Notes: a model not told the origin generated them from the sequence alone. Counted from the stretch's first letter, positions 1 through 8,813 are shown. The stretch is DNA of 64,000 nt from Treponema sp. (GCA_017935745.1 JAGBGX010000006.1:62001-126000); one strand, 5' to 3'. Made by a program: numbers and translations.

Positions 1-1117
1 GCTGGTTTATTATGCTCAGGTCCTCGGTCTTTACAAGGTCGCGGTTTGTGCCTTTCTTGTACAGCCAGTGGGACGCAACTCCATGCTCTGCAATCCTGTG
101 CATTTCCTGCGTGCGGATTTGAATTTCAAGCGGCTTTCCTTCGCACACGACAGTCGTATGCAATGACTGGTAGCCGTTCGCCTTGGGCATGGCAATGTAA
201 TCCTTGAACCGTCCTTCCATCGGCTTCCACAGCCCGTGAACAATGCCGACAAGCGTGTAGCATTCAGAAACTGTGCTGCATAATATTCTGAGCGCAAGCA
301 GATCGTACAGCTCGCCCGGCTCCTTATTCCGCTTGCGCATCTTCTGATAAATCGAATAGAAATGCTTCGCACGGCTTGAAATGCTCACGCTGATTCCCGC
401 CTTTTCCGCCGCGGCATACATTTTCTTTACCGCGCTGTTCAGGTACTCGGCGCGCTCCGCCTTTTTTTGCGCCACAATCGCCTTTATATGCTGAAAGGCC
501 TCCGGGTTCGCATATTTCAGGCTCAGGTCTTCCATCTCGCTCTTTACATCAGACATTCCGAGCCGGCTTGCAAGCGGACACCAGATGTCAATGACTTCCC
601 GTGCAATCAGCCGCCGCGCCTCTTCGCTTACAAACTGCAAATTTCTCATGCGGTCCAGGCGGTCGGCAAGCTTCACAAGGATAACGCGGATATCGTCAAT
701 CATTGCAAACAGCATTTTCCTGATGCTGTCAGCCTGATGGATTGAAGACGCATTGATTTTCAGGCCGGTTATTTTCGCCGTTCCACTGCATATAACGGCA
801 ATGTCCTTTCCAAACCGCGCTTCAATTTCAGGAAGGCAGCCTGAGTCAACATCAAGAATATTATGAAAAAGGCCGGCGATAACAGTGTCAGCGCCAAGAT
901 GCTTTTCAGCAAGAACTGACGCCACCCGCAGCGGATGAAGATAATACGGCTTTCCGCACGAGCGCTTAAGCCCGGACGTCCTTGAAACCAGAAAGTCCCA
1001 TGCGTCCCTGATTTTCAGCTCGTCCTCAGCAGTGTACATTCCAAAGTTCTTAGAAAAAAAGGAGCCGATTAAAAGCTGCGGATCATTTTCAATCTGTTCA
1101 TCAGTTTCTTCAGGCAT
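1..1117 (-). CDS. rel: RelA/SpoT-family (p)ppGpp synthetase, C-terminus beyond the window
   Basis: This is the first 372 residues of a long-form Rel/SpoT protein; the TGS and ACT regions lie off the left edge. Start ATG at 1117 follows AGGGGG. An HD-hydrolase-like region (about 30-180) precedes a well-conserved synthetase domain (about 240-355) with the KHFYSIYQKM, RFKDYIAMPKANGYQSLHT and EIQIRT motifs. The RFKD quartet (303-306) is the RXKD form typical of bifunctional enzymes. The hydrolase site is eroded: HD reads H85-N86 and the DRLHNMR motif reads DRLDRMR (D152 kept, Asn replaced by R156). Synthesis of (p)ppGpp is well supported; hydrolysis is doubtful. Confidence 0.9.
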   Translation of the reverse strand, partial: MPEETDEQIENDPQLLIGSFFSKNFGMYTAEDELKIRDAWDFLVSRTSGLKRSCGKPYYLHPLRVASVLAEKHLGADTVIAGLFHNILDVDSGCLPEIEARFGKDIAVICSGTAKITGLKINASSIHQADSIRKMLFAMIDDIRVILVKLADRLDRMRNLQFVSEEARRLIAREVIDIWCPLASRLGMSDVKSEMEDLSLKYANPEAFQHIKAIVAQKKAERAEYLNSAVKKMYAAAEKAGISVSISSRAKHFYSIYQKMRKRNKEPGELYDLLALRILCSTVSECYTLVGIVHGLWKPMEGRFKDYIAMPKANGYQSLHTTVVCEGKPLEIQIRTQEMHRIAEHGVASHWLYKKGTNRDLVKTEDLSIINQ

Positions 1118-1444
1118 AAAAACCCCCTGAAAAATATAGCACATAAAGAACACATGGTCAAAAGAAACAGGCAGAATAACGCCGGCAGCGCTGAAAAAAT
1201 GAATGCGCTTACATTGCAACTGGCACCTTGCTTTGCAAACCGTTTTATACGCAAGTCCGCGGACGCAGCGCACATCCCCGGAAGCTGAAATTTCCCGGGG
1301 CATTGCATTTTACGGAGCAATTTAGTATCTTTAAAATACCTGCTGAAATGAAACATTTTCAGCGCAGAATTGTTTTCATCATAAAGCAGAAAAAACTGCG
1401 CGGCCGGGCAGCGGCGGCAGGAGCTGATTTTCAGGAGCTGTAAA
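1118..1444. other. Intergenic region between divergent rel and SIMPL gene
   Basis: These 327 bases separate two divergent starts. I see no convincing RNA gene. An imperfect dyad with CCCCGG and CCGGGG arms lies near 1274-1298. Open frames crossing this stretch lack codon bias and a ribosome binding site. Promoters for both flanking genes presumably lie here. Confidence 0.5.
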
Positions 1445-2143
1445 ATGAAGGAAATAAAAACAGCCGTGCTTGCGGCATCTGTTTCAGTCATCGTATCCTC
1501 AGTGATTATTTCCGCCGGACTTTCAGGAGTTGCGCGCCCGGACAGAACAGTCAGTGTGCGCGGTCTCGCTGAGCGGGAAGTGGACGCAGATCTTGCCGTG
1601 TGGCCGCTGACTTTTACGCTCGGAAGCAACAGCCTTCAGGAGCTTCAGAAAAGCATTCTGGAAAAAACAGAAACCGTGCAGCAGTATCTTTCGGAATACG
1701 GGCTTTCTGAACAGGACTATACAGTTCAGGCGCCGAGCATAACAGACAACTCTGTCAATCCGTACATGGACAAGGAGCGGATCCGCTACACATACCTCGC
1801 AAAAACAGTTCTGCTTGTCCGCTCACCGAAAATCAGCCAGGTGAAAAAGGCGCACGCAGACTCCCTCAAGCTGATGAGCCACGGAATTGCCGTTGCGCAG
1901 GACTATGACAGCAGCATTTCATTTGAATTCACCGGACTGAACAGCATAAAGCCGGAAATGATTGCAGAGGCAACAAAAAACGCACGGACAGCCGCGGAAC
2001 AGTTTGCCTTGGACTCAGGCAGCAAGGTCGGAAAAATCAAGAGAGCTTCACAAGGACTGTTCAGCATAGAAAATGCGGCCGCCGGGCTTGCAGAAAAAAA
2101 GAATATCCGCGTTGTCACAACCGTTGAATATCTTTTAAAGTGA
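1445..2143 (+). CDS. SIMPL (DUF541) domain periplasmic or membrane-anchored protein
   Basis: A 232-residue protein with an N-terminal hydrophobic anchor (about 7-30) followed by a SIMPL domain, starting near VSVRGLAEREVDADLAVWPL. SIMPL proteins form oligomeric cell-envelope assemblies of poorly known function. The start at 1445 is supported by AGGAG about 10 bases upstream. It converges with the U32 gene 33 bases downstream. The family assignment is firm from the R-G-x-A-E-R-x-V pattern; no specific role can be given. Confidence 0.85.
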   Translation: MKEIKTAVLAASVSVIVSSVIISAGLSGVARPDRTVSVRGLAEREVDADLAVWPLTFTLGSNSLQELQKSILEKTETVQQYLSEYGLSEQDYTVQAPSITDNSVNPYMDKERIRYTYLAKTVLLVRSPKISQVKKAHADSLKLMSHGIAVAQDYDSSISFEFTGLNSIKPEMIAEATKNARTAAEQFALDSGSKVGKIKRASQGLFSIENAAAGLAEKKNIRVVTTVEYLLK

Positions 2144-2176
2144 TCCGGCTCTGCGCTGCCAGAAAACAGAAGCCGC

Positions 2177-3640
2177 TTACAGAGGAACTGCCGGCATTTC
2201 CTGCTCGCACTCAGGGCTTTTTGTCCTGAGCATCGTTCCGTCTGCAATATCCAGAGCGGTGTAAAAGACGCAGGGATGTCCGTTGCAGACCCAGCTGTAC
2301 AGTCCGCCAGTTTCAGGATTGATCAGCACAAAGTCTTTTCCAAAGAGAATTGTCCGCGCCACAGTTTCCGGTGAAACAAGCTCAAGCTCGCTTTTCCTTG
2401 AAATCATATTGCGGGCTTCAAGGCGGTACATTTTAAACCCGCGGATTCTGACGGCTGGCGGCAGATAAAGCTCAGGGCGGCTGGCGGCACGCCTGTCATA
2501 AGCGGCTTTTGCCTGCGGACAGAGCCGGCTGTATTTTTCTTCACGCATTTTTTCAAGGGCAGCCGCTTTTTCAAGGACATCATTTTCTTCATCTTCTGAA
2601 AGGCGGCTTCCGAGTTCCGCGGCAAGATCAAACGGACTGCTGCTTGCGCCGCTTGCAGCAACATCAGCCTCATCCTTTCCGTAGTAAAAGCCTGTGGAAA
2701 ACGGCCTGTGGCTGACTTTATACAGCTCCTCTATAAAAGGTTCCGCTTCAGCCTGAGAAATTGTTCCGCTGAGAGCATCGAGCGCCTTGCGGTATGCACG
2801 CGTAATCAGCGCGACATAGTACACGCTTTTCATGCGGCCTTCAATTTTCAGCGAGTCAACTCCGGCCTTTTGAAAATCAGCAAGATGGCGTATCATGCAC
2901 AGATCCTTTGACGACAGGACGGCAGTGAAATGCTCCCCTTCGTATACAGGAAACAGCTCGCCGGGACGCTTATGCTCGCGCAGGAAAAGATTCCCGCTTT
3001 CCGCTGCTTCCTTGGCAGTTCCGCCGGAGCCTGCAAGCACATCATAGTCCCAGCGGCACGTGTGGCTGCAAAATCCTTCCTGCGCGCTCCGTCCGTTCAA
3101 GTACGCGCTCATGAGGCAGCGGCCGGAATATGCAATGCACATGGCTCCGTGGACAAAGCACTCGATTTCAATATCCGGGACAGCATCCTTGATTTGCGCA
3201 ATTTCCTTCAGCGATGCCTCCCGCCCCATGACAATCCGGCTGAAACCGATCGACTTGTACATTTTCACAGCCTCGCGGTTCATGCAGCTTGCCTGGGTTG
3301 AAAGGTGAAGCTGCGCCTGCGGAAATTCCTTTTGCAGAAGCGGAACAATGCCAAGATCCTGGACAATAAACGCATCAATCGGATACTGCCTGAAATACGG
3401 AATGCTCTGCACAAGCCTGTCAATCTCTTCGTTATGAAATGCAATGTTCAGCGCGCAGTGAAGGCGGCGGCCGGGAAACTGCTTTTTCAGCTCGCACACT
3501 GCTTTGTATTCATCATCATAAAAATTGTCGGCCTTGACCCGCAGTGAAAAATTCTTCAGTCCGATGTATGCGGCATCCGCTCCGTACATATAGCAGTACC
3601 TGAGTTTTTCGGCATTTCCAGCCGGAGACAAAAGTTCCAT
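2177..3640 (-). CDS. U32 family peptidase / tRNA or rRNA hydroxylation protein family
   Basis: A 487-residue protein opening with the family signature MELLSPAGNAEKLRYC. The U32 motif ECFVHGAMCIAYSGRCLMS is intact, and the following Cys pair (GFCSHTCRW) matches the Fe-S type relatives TrhP/RlhA, which make 5-hydroxyuridine in tRNA or 5-hydroxycytidine in 23S rRNA. Which of these it is cannot be decided here. CAGGAG precedes the start. It lies 16 bases after the alpha/beta-hydrolase gene and is probably co-transcribed with it. Confidence 0.88.
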   Translation of the reverse strand: MELLSPAGNAEKLRYCYMYGADAAYIGLKNFSLRVKADNFYDDEYKAVCELKKQFPGRRLHCALNIAFHNEEIDRLVQSIPYFRQYPIDAFIVQDLGIVPLLQKEFPQAQLHLSTQASCMNREAVKMYKSIGFSRIVMGREASLKEIAQIKDAVPDIEIECFVHGAMCIAYSGRCLMSAYLNGRSAQEGFCSHTCRWDYDVLAGSGGTAKEAAESGNLFLREHKRPGELFPVYEGEHFTAVLSSKDLCMIRHLADFQKAGVDSLKIEGRMKSVYYVALITRAYRKALDALSGTISQAEAEPFIEELYKVSHRPFSTGFYYGKDEADVAASGASSSPFDLAAELGSRLSEDEENDVLEKAAALEKMREEKYSRLCPQAKAAYDRRAASRPELYLPPAVRIRGFKMYRLEARNMISRKSELELVSPETVARTILFGKDFVLINPETGGLYSWVCNGHPCVFYTALDIADGTMLRTKSPECEQEMPAVPL

Positions 3641-3656
3641 CAGCTCTCCTGAACAG

Positions 3657-4616
3657 TCAGATCTGAATGTTATTCTCGCGCATCAGGCGGCGGCGTTCTG
3701 CAAGCTCGCGCTCTGTAAGGCTGCCCTGGCTGTTTATATAGCTTCCGATCCGCTCAATTGCAGCATGCGACTCAGCAAGATATTCATCAGCCATCTGAAA
3801 CATGAACATCATTCCGGGAACAGCATCGAGCGTTGCCGTTACATTGCAGCGCCGGAGCATTTCGCACAGCTGCTGCGACTGCTGCAAGAGAATTTCCTTT
3901 TCACCGCACTGTATGTACACTTCAGGAAATCCCGCAAAGTCTTTTTCCAAGGCCCGCAGCGGAGAAACCTTGCAGTTCACAAGGTTTGAAGAATATGTGT
4001 ACAGATCGGCGGCATAGCGCAAGTCTTCAACGCTCAGCACTTCATCCCGCAGACGCTTGTTTGCAATCAGCGGATTTTCAAAGGAAAGATCGAGCCACGG
4101 AGAAAACAGAATCAGCTTGGAAACAGCAGCCCGCCGTTTTTCTTCAGCTCCAAACAGAAGCCCCATGGCAATGCTTGCGCCGCTTCCGTCCGCTCCCAGA
4201 ATAATTTCTCCGCCGTCATTGCCTTCCAGAACCGCAGACAGAACATTCTCCAGATCTTCTATTGAAGACGGATACGGATAGGAAGGAGCCAGCCGGAATT
4301 CGGGAACAATGACACGGGACGAAACGGCATTTGCCAGAACCGCGCAAAAGCTCCGCCAGCTTTCTCTGGAGCCTCCGACAAAAGAGCCTCCGTGAACATA
4401 TATCATCACCCTGCGGGAAGCAAATGCCTCGGGAACAAGAACATCGCACTGGACGCCTCCGATTTTCTGCTCGATACGCTCCACGCGGTTCGGGATAAAA
4501 TCAGAGCTAAACCGTTTTTCCAGCTTTGCCCTGAACGATTCAATTTCGCTTTTCTGGGACAATACAAGCGCCCTGATTTTTTTTACGGCAGCCTTCCTGT
4601 CAACTCTAATTTCCAT
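3657..4616 (-). CDS. Alpha/beta-hydrolase (HSL-type) fold protein with degenerate catalytic triad
   Basis: A 319-residue protein with the hormone-sensitive-lipase oxyanion motif HGG (75-77) and PYPSSIED, which place it in that esterase family. The triad looks lost. The nucleophile elbow GDSAGG reads GADGSGAS, putting Gly144 at the Ser position. The acid position reads GEKEILL (Glu for Asp). The His motif GMxHxF reads GMMFMFQ (Phe for His). It may be a binding or scaffold protein rather than an esterase. Its ATG lies seven bases after a divergent extended -10 box, so the mRNA may be leaderless. Confidence 0.82.
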   Translation of the reverse strand: MEIRVDRKAAVKKIRALVLSQKSEIESFRAKLEKRFSSDFIPNRVERIEQKIGGVQCDVLVPEAFASRRVMIYVHGGSFVGGSRESWRSFCAVLANAVSSRVIVPEFRLAPSYPYPSSIEDLENVLSAVLEGNDGGEIILGADGSGASIAMGLLFGAEEKRRAAVSKLILFSPWLDLSFENPLIANKRLRDEVLSVEDLRYAADLYTYSSNLVNCKVSPLRALEKDFAGFPEVYIQCGEKEILLQQSQQLCEMLRRCNVTATLDAVPGMMFMFQMADEYLAESHAAIERIGSYINSQGSLTERELAERRRLMRENNIQI

Positions 4617-4623
4617 GGCTCAT

Positions 4624-4656
4624 ATTGTAGCAAATATTTTTTCTTTTTGCTATAAT
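4624..4656. promoter_or_regulatory. Back-to-back extended -10 promoters for the hydrolase operon and metA
   Basis: On the minus strand TGC-TACAAT occupies 4632-4624. On the plus strand TGC-TATAAT ends at 4656. The start codons lie 7 and 6 bases beyond the two -10 boxes (4616 and 4663), so both transcripts would begin at or next to the ATG. Neither gene has a Shine-Dalgarno sequence. The -35 matches are weak, as expected for extended -10 promoters. Confidence 0.65.
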
Positions 4657-4662
4657 GCCGTC

Positions 4663-5568
4663 ATGCCTATAAAAATAGACTCGGATCTGCCGGCGCGCTT
4701 TACGCTTGAAAAGGAAAATATCTTTGTCATGACGCAGGAACGCGCGGAATCCCAGGACATACGGCCTTTAAAGATTGCAATTGTCAACCTGATGCCGACA
4801 AAGGAAGTCACTGAAACGCAGCTTCTGCGGCTTCTTTCCAACACGCCGCTTCAGATTGATATTTTTCTCGTCCAGATGGCAAGCCACGTCTCACGGAACA
4901 CGGACAGGCATCACCTTGAAAAATTTTATATGCCGTCTGAAGCAATTTTCAAGCAGAAATTTGACGGAATGATTATCACCGGCGCGCCGGTCGAGCAGCT
5001 GCCGTTTGAGCAGATTGACTACTGGACAGAGCTGTGCAGAATCATGGACTATGCCAGGGAAAATGTTTTTTGCACACTGTACATCTGCTGGGGCGCAATG
5101 GCAGGACTGTACCATCTGTACGGAATTGAAAAGCATATCTGCAAGCAGAAATACTCTGGAATTTTCTACTCAAAGCTTCTTGATCCGAACGAGCCTCTGA
5201 TGAGAGGATTTGACGACTATTTTCCAGTGCCGACATCACGGTATACAAAAATTCTTGAGGACGATGTCCGCGCTCACAAAGAGCTTTCCCTGCTTGCATA
5301 TTCAGACAGCACCGGCGTGACATTGACAAAATCAAAGGACAACAGAAGCATCTTTATGACAGGCCATCTTGAGTATGACCCGGACACGCTCGCAAAGGAA
5401 TATCAGCGCGACAAGGAAAAAGGCCTGAATCCCCGTATTCCTGAAAACTACTTTCCTGGCGATGACGCTTCACAGCCTGTGTTTTCAAAATGGAGAAGCA
5501 CCGCCCATCTGTTCTATTCAAACTGGCTGAACTATTACGTGTACCAGGAAACTCCGTACCGGCTGTAG
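4663..5568 (+). CDS. metA: Homoserine O-acetyltransferase (MetA family)
   Basis: A 301-residue MetA-family acyltransferase that activates homoserine for methionine synthesis. The start at 4663 (MPIKIDSDLPA) matches the family N-terminus; an upstream in-frame ATG at 4615 overlaps the divergent gene and is rejected. Catalytic Cys142 (ICWGAMAG), His235 and Glu237 (GHLEYD) are present. Residue 111 is Glu (GAPVEQLPF), which in characterised MetA enzymes favours acetyl-CoA; Gly there marks succinyltransferases. Acetyl specificity is therefore inferred. No Shine-Dalgarno is present, and the gene may be translated from a leaderless mRNA. Confidence 0.93.
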   Translation: MPIKIDSDLPARFTLEKENIFVMTQERAESQDIRPLKIAIVNLMPTKEVTETQLLRLLSNTPLQIDIFLVQMASHVSRNTDRHHLEKFYMPSEAIFKQKFDGMIITGAPVEQLPFEQIDYWTELCRIMDYARENVFCTLYICWGAMAGLYHLYGIEKHICKQKYSGIFYSKLLDPNEPLMRGFDDYFPVPTSRYTKILEDDVRAHKELSLLAYSDSTGVTLTKSKDNRSIFMTGHLEYDPDTLAKEYQRDKEKGLNPRIPENYFPGDDASQPVFSKWRSTAHLFYSNWLNYYVYQETPYRL

Positions 5569-5604
5569 CTTTGCAAGACGGAAAAACGCCCGGCATGCAG
5601 CAAA

Positions 5605-6582
5605 TCACCCGCAGTGAATGAATGTCAGCTCGTGCTTGTTGTAGTTGAGGTGAACGACTTTGCTGTTCGGAATGCGCTCAAATTCTGAAATCAGCTTCCA
5701 GTCCGTTCCGCCCTGCAGCTTTACCGTGCAGACCATGCGCTTTGTCAGACCGCTTTCAAGCCACATCTGTATCCAGCCCAAAAGGCGCTCAGGGTAGCAG
5801 ATGACATCGCTGAACACCCAGTCAAATTCGCCAAGCTCATGCGGCTTGAGCGTAAAGGCGTCATGCTTCATGAATTCCACCTGCGGATGATTCATCAGGG
5901 AAGGCGCAAGCTCTGTCCTGTCCACAGCAAGAACGGAAGCGCCAAGCTGCGCAAGCGTGTACGTCCATCCTCCGGGACAAGCTCCGGCATCGAGGCAGCG
6001 GGAGCCGGAAGATGGAAATCCTGAGCCAAAGAAACAGTCTGCAAGGGAAAGAGCTTCCTGAAGCTTCAGGTACGCCCGGCTCGGCGGATTCTCATGATCT
6101 TCAGCAAACTGAATGCGGCCGGCAGGAAACGGACTTGAAGTCCGTGCGGAAGCAATCATCGTGTTTTTGTCAAGCAGCGCAAACAGCCCGACAGGAGAGT
6201 TTGGAATCCGGGCGGGAAAATTCCGCGGCTTGCTGCTTATGTACGGAAGCTTTTCCTGAATCAGAACAGTCCGCCGGAAGCATGTGCAGCTGTACGAAGC
6301 CCACAGACGCTGAAGAGACTGCAAGGCGGCCGCTGCTTCTCCGATAGACTCAAAGCAGATTTTCACAGGCTCAAGAAGCGCGCAGCGGCACCAGTACGGA
6401 ATCTCATGTCCGCCCTGCCCTGTCTGCACATCATACTCAGGCAAAATGACAAGATCGCCGTAGTCAGCGCGGTTCTGAAAGGAAGCTGAAAACCGCTCCT
6501 GGAGCTCGCGCATCAGCATCTCCTTCATTTCAGGAAACGCAAGAAATACTGCGCCATCAAGCTGTTCCATAGAAATACTCAT
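5605..6582 (-). CDS. RlmM-like FtsJ-fold rRNA 2'-O-ribose methyltransferase
   Basis: About 325 residues. The C-terminal half is an FtsJ-type SAM methyltransferase: motif I CLDAGACPGGWTYTLAQLG, the acidic FSDV, VKLQGG, and the late NKHELT. This resembles E. coli RlmM, which methylates C2498 of 23S rRNA. The N-terminal half would be a THUMP-like RNA-binding region and is weakly conserved. The ATG at 6582 is chosen because AGAGGTG lies just upstream; an in-frame TTG at 6600 is less likely. It converges with metA. The exact target nucleotide is unproven. Confidence 0.8.
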   Translation of the reverse strand: MSISMEQLDGAVFLAFPEMKEMLMRELQERFSASFQNRADYGDLVILPEYDVQTGQGGHEIPYWCRCALLEPVKICFESIGEAAAALQSLQRLWASYSCTCFRRTVLIQEKLPYISSKPRNFPARIPNSPVGLFALLDKNTMIASARTSSPFPAGRIQFAEDHENPPSRAYLKLQEALSLADCFFGSGFPSSGSRCLDAGACPGGWTYTLAQLGASVLAVDRTELAPSLMNHPQVEFMKHDAFTLKPHELGEFDWVFSDVICYPERLLGWIQMWLESGLTKRMVCTVKLQGGTDWKLISEFERIPNSKVVHLNYNKHELTFIHCG

Positions 6583-6604
6583 GCCGCACCTCTGCGCCAA
6601 GGCA

Positions 6605-6714
6605 TGACGCTGTTCATACCCATTACATTAGTTTTCACTTGATAAATTCCGCGTCAGAGTCTGACACTGTTCACACCCATTACATTAGTTTTCACTTGAT
6701 AAAATCAGCGTCAG
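6605..6714. repeat. Tandem 57-base-period direct repeat at the 3' end of the PilZ gene
   Basis: Copies at 6605-6657 and 6662-6714 are nearly identical over 53 bases. The second holds the last codons and stop of the PilZ gene; the first repeats them downstream, encoding DAEFIK plus stop. This is a tail duplication with no new gene in it. Confidence 0.8.
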
Positions 6715-7081
6715 GGGGAATTATCATATCTGTTACATCGGAACTGTCTTCTGACTGCTCCCTGAGGCTTTCAATAAATGAAGCAAGCAGAGGCGTGTCC
6801 GGGGAGCGGAGAATTTTAAAGCCGATTTCTGTTTCGCTCTTTGTCTCTTTTTTCCACTGCGGAACACAAAACAGCTCCAGACTGTGGACAACACCCTGCC
6901 GTGAAAACGTCAGGCGGACATCATATTCCTGCTCCTCTTCAGTGAACACTGGATTTGGAAAATGCGCACGGAAGCCGGAAGTGCTTATGTCTTCAAGAAC
7001 TCCCGGCAAGGCGCAGATCTGCTCGCAAAGAATATGCCCGATTTCAGGGTAGCGTGCTTCCCTTCTGCGTTCCTGCCTCAT
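6692..7081 (-). CDS. PilZ domain protein, putative c-di-GMP receptor
   Basis: A 129-residue single-domain PilZ protein. The two ligand motifs are visible: RRREAR near the N-terminus (RxxxR) and DISTSGF (D/NxSxxG) about 20 residues later. Cytoplasmic c-di-GMP sensing is the expected role. The ATG (7079-7081) sits two bases after the ilvB stop, so translation is probably coupled to ilvB. Pairing a c-di-GMP receptor with acetolactate synthase is odd; the usual small subunit ilvN is absent here. Confidence 0.85.
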   Translation of the reverse strand: MRQERRREARYPEIGHILCEQICALPGVLEDISTSGFRAHFPNPVFTEEEQEYDVRLTFSRQGVVHSLELFCVPQWKKETKSETEIGFKILRSPDTPLLASFIESLREQSEDSSDVTDMIIPPDADFIK

Positions 7082-7082
7082 G

Positions 7083-8813
7083 TCAGTCCATCATCTCCGT
7101 GCTCAGTTCCATAATCATGCTGTAAATCGGCTTTCCGCCCGGAACCATCGGCAGCACCATTTCGTCAATGTCAACCTTTGCGTCAATTACTGCTGCCGCT
7201 CCAGAGGCAAGAGCCGCGTCAAATGCCTTTTTAAATTCACTGAGAGTTCCGGCGCGGTATCCTTTTATTCCGTAGGCCTCGGCAAGCTTTACCCAGTCAG
7301 GGCCGAAGTCAAGCGTTGTCTGGCTGAACCGTTTTCCGTAGAAAAGACGCTGCCACATACGGACGTTTCCGAGCGCTCCGTTATTCACCACAACAATAAT
7401 AATCGGAAGCTTATAATGCTGAATAGTCGCAAGCTCGTTGCAGTTCATGCGGAATGAGCCGTCGCCCGCAATGTGTACAACACGCGCCTGCGGAAGCGCG
7501 CACTGCACGCCGATTGCCGCACCCGTGCCGAATCCCATTGTTCCAAGGCCGCCGCTCGTGATAAAAGTGCGCGGCTTTGTAAACGGATAGAACTGCGCTG
7601 TCCACATCTGATGCTGTCCTACTTCCGTAGTGATAAACGTATCTTCGCCGGCCGCCTTGCTGATATACTCGCACAGGAATTTCGGGTTGATTGAATTTTT
7701 CGGCTCCCTGCTGTAGCACGAAGGAACTTCCTTCATCCAGCTTTGAACACGGCCTGTCCACTCGGAACGGTTCTTTTTTTCAATGAGCGGAATGAGACGC
7801 AAAAGAATCTGCTTTATGTCGCCCACAAGCGCGCCGCACGTAGCAATGTTCTTGTTGATTTCCGCCGGATCGATGTCAATCTGGAAGATGCGGCTGCCGG
7901 ACGCAAACTTGGAAGCATCGGAGGTAACGCGGTCACTGAATCGCGCGCCAAGCGTAATCACCAGATCGCTTTCCGTCACCGCCATGTTGCTTGCCTTAGT
8001 TCCATGCATTCCGACCATCCACATGCACAGCCTATGGTCTGACGGAAATGCAGCGCGGGCCATAAGGCTCTGGGCGACAGGAATATCAGCTTTTTCTGCA
8101 AATGCACGCAGTTCAGCTTCTGCCTGCCCGATGACAATTCCTCCGCCCGCGTAGATGACCGGCCGCTCCGCGCTGTTGATGAGCGATGCCGCCGCTTCGA
8201 TTTCCGCGTCCTGCGGCGTTGCGACGGTAAGGATGCGGCGCAGGCTTTCGTCTTCTATGCCGGATGCCTTTGCAGGTGCGCCGGTTGAAATCGGAGTGAA
8301 TTCTGCCTGATTCGCCGTCACTTCCTTGGGAATGTCGATGAGGACGGGGCCGGGGCGCCCGCTCTTTGCGATGACGAACGCCTCGCGGATTGTCCGGGCA
8401 AGCTCTTCAACGCTGCGCACCATGAAGTTGTGCTTGGTGATCGGCATTGTAACGCCCGTGATATCGATTTCCTGAAAGCTGTCCTTGCCGAGGAGCGGAG
8501 TCGGAACGTTGCAGGTGATGGCAACGACAGGAACGGAATCCATGTACGCCGTCGCGATTCCCGTAACGAGGTTCGTCGCACCCGGGCCGCTTGTCGCCAT
8601 GACGACGCCGACTTTTCCTGTGGAGCGCGCGTAGCCGTCGGCTGCGTGGGACGCCCCCTGCTCGTGCGCCGTCAGTATGTGGCGGATTCTGGACGAATTC
8701 TTGTAAAGCTCATCATATATGTTGAGGATCGCTCCTCCCGGATACCCGAACACTGTATCAACGCCCTGTTCCACAAGGCACTCTATGACAATCTGTGCGC
8801 CGCTAATCTTCAT
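7083..8813 (-). CDS. ilvB: Acetolactate synthase large subunit
   Basis: A 576-residue ThDP enzyme condensing two pyruvates, or pyruvate with 2-oxobutyrate, in valine, leucine and isoleucine synthesis. It shows VFGYPGGAILNIYDEL, catalytic Glu51 in TAHEQGASHAADGYAR, the FAD/substrate region TSGPGATNLVTG, and the ThDP motif GDGSFRMN...VNNG. Length is normal for the catalytic subunit. GGGAG precedes the ATG. The next gene downstream is a PilZ protein, not ilvN; ilvD lies 40 kb away in this window. Confidence 0.95.
   Translation of the reverse strand: MKISGAQIVIECLVEQGVDTVFGYPGGAILNIYDELYKNSSRIRHILTAHEQGASHAADGYARSTGKVGVVMATSGPGATNLVTGIATAYMDSVPVVAITCNVPTPLLGKDSFQEIDITGVTMPITKHNFMVRSVEELARTIREAFVIAKSGRPGPVLIDIPKEVTANQAEFTPISTGAPAKASGIEDESLRRILTVATPQDAEIEAAASLINSAERPVIYAGGGIVIGQAEAELRAFAEKADIPVAQSLMARAAFPSDHRLCMWMVGMHGTKASNMAVTESDLVITLGARFSDRVTSDASKFASGSRIFQIDIDPAEINKNIATCGALVGDIKQILLRLIPLIEKKNRSEWTGRVQSWMKEVPSCYSREPKNSINPKFLCEYISKAAGEDTFITTEVGQHQMWTAQFYPFTKPRTFITSGGLGTMGFGTGAAIGVQCALPQARVVHIAGDGSFRMNCNELATIQHYKLPIIIVVVNNGALGNVRMWQRLFYGKRFSQTTLDFGPDWVKLAEAYGIKGYRAGTLSEFKKAFDAALASGAAAVIDAKVDIDEMVLPMVPGGKPIYSMIMELSTEMMD

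Noticed and set aside
1069-1629. Open frame on the minus strand overlapping the rel start and the SIMPL gene
   Set aside because: It is a shadow of two well-supported genes and lacks a ribosome binding site and family resemblance.
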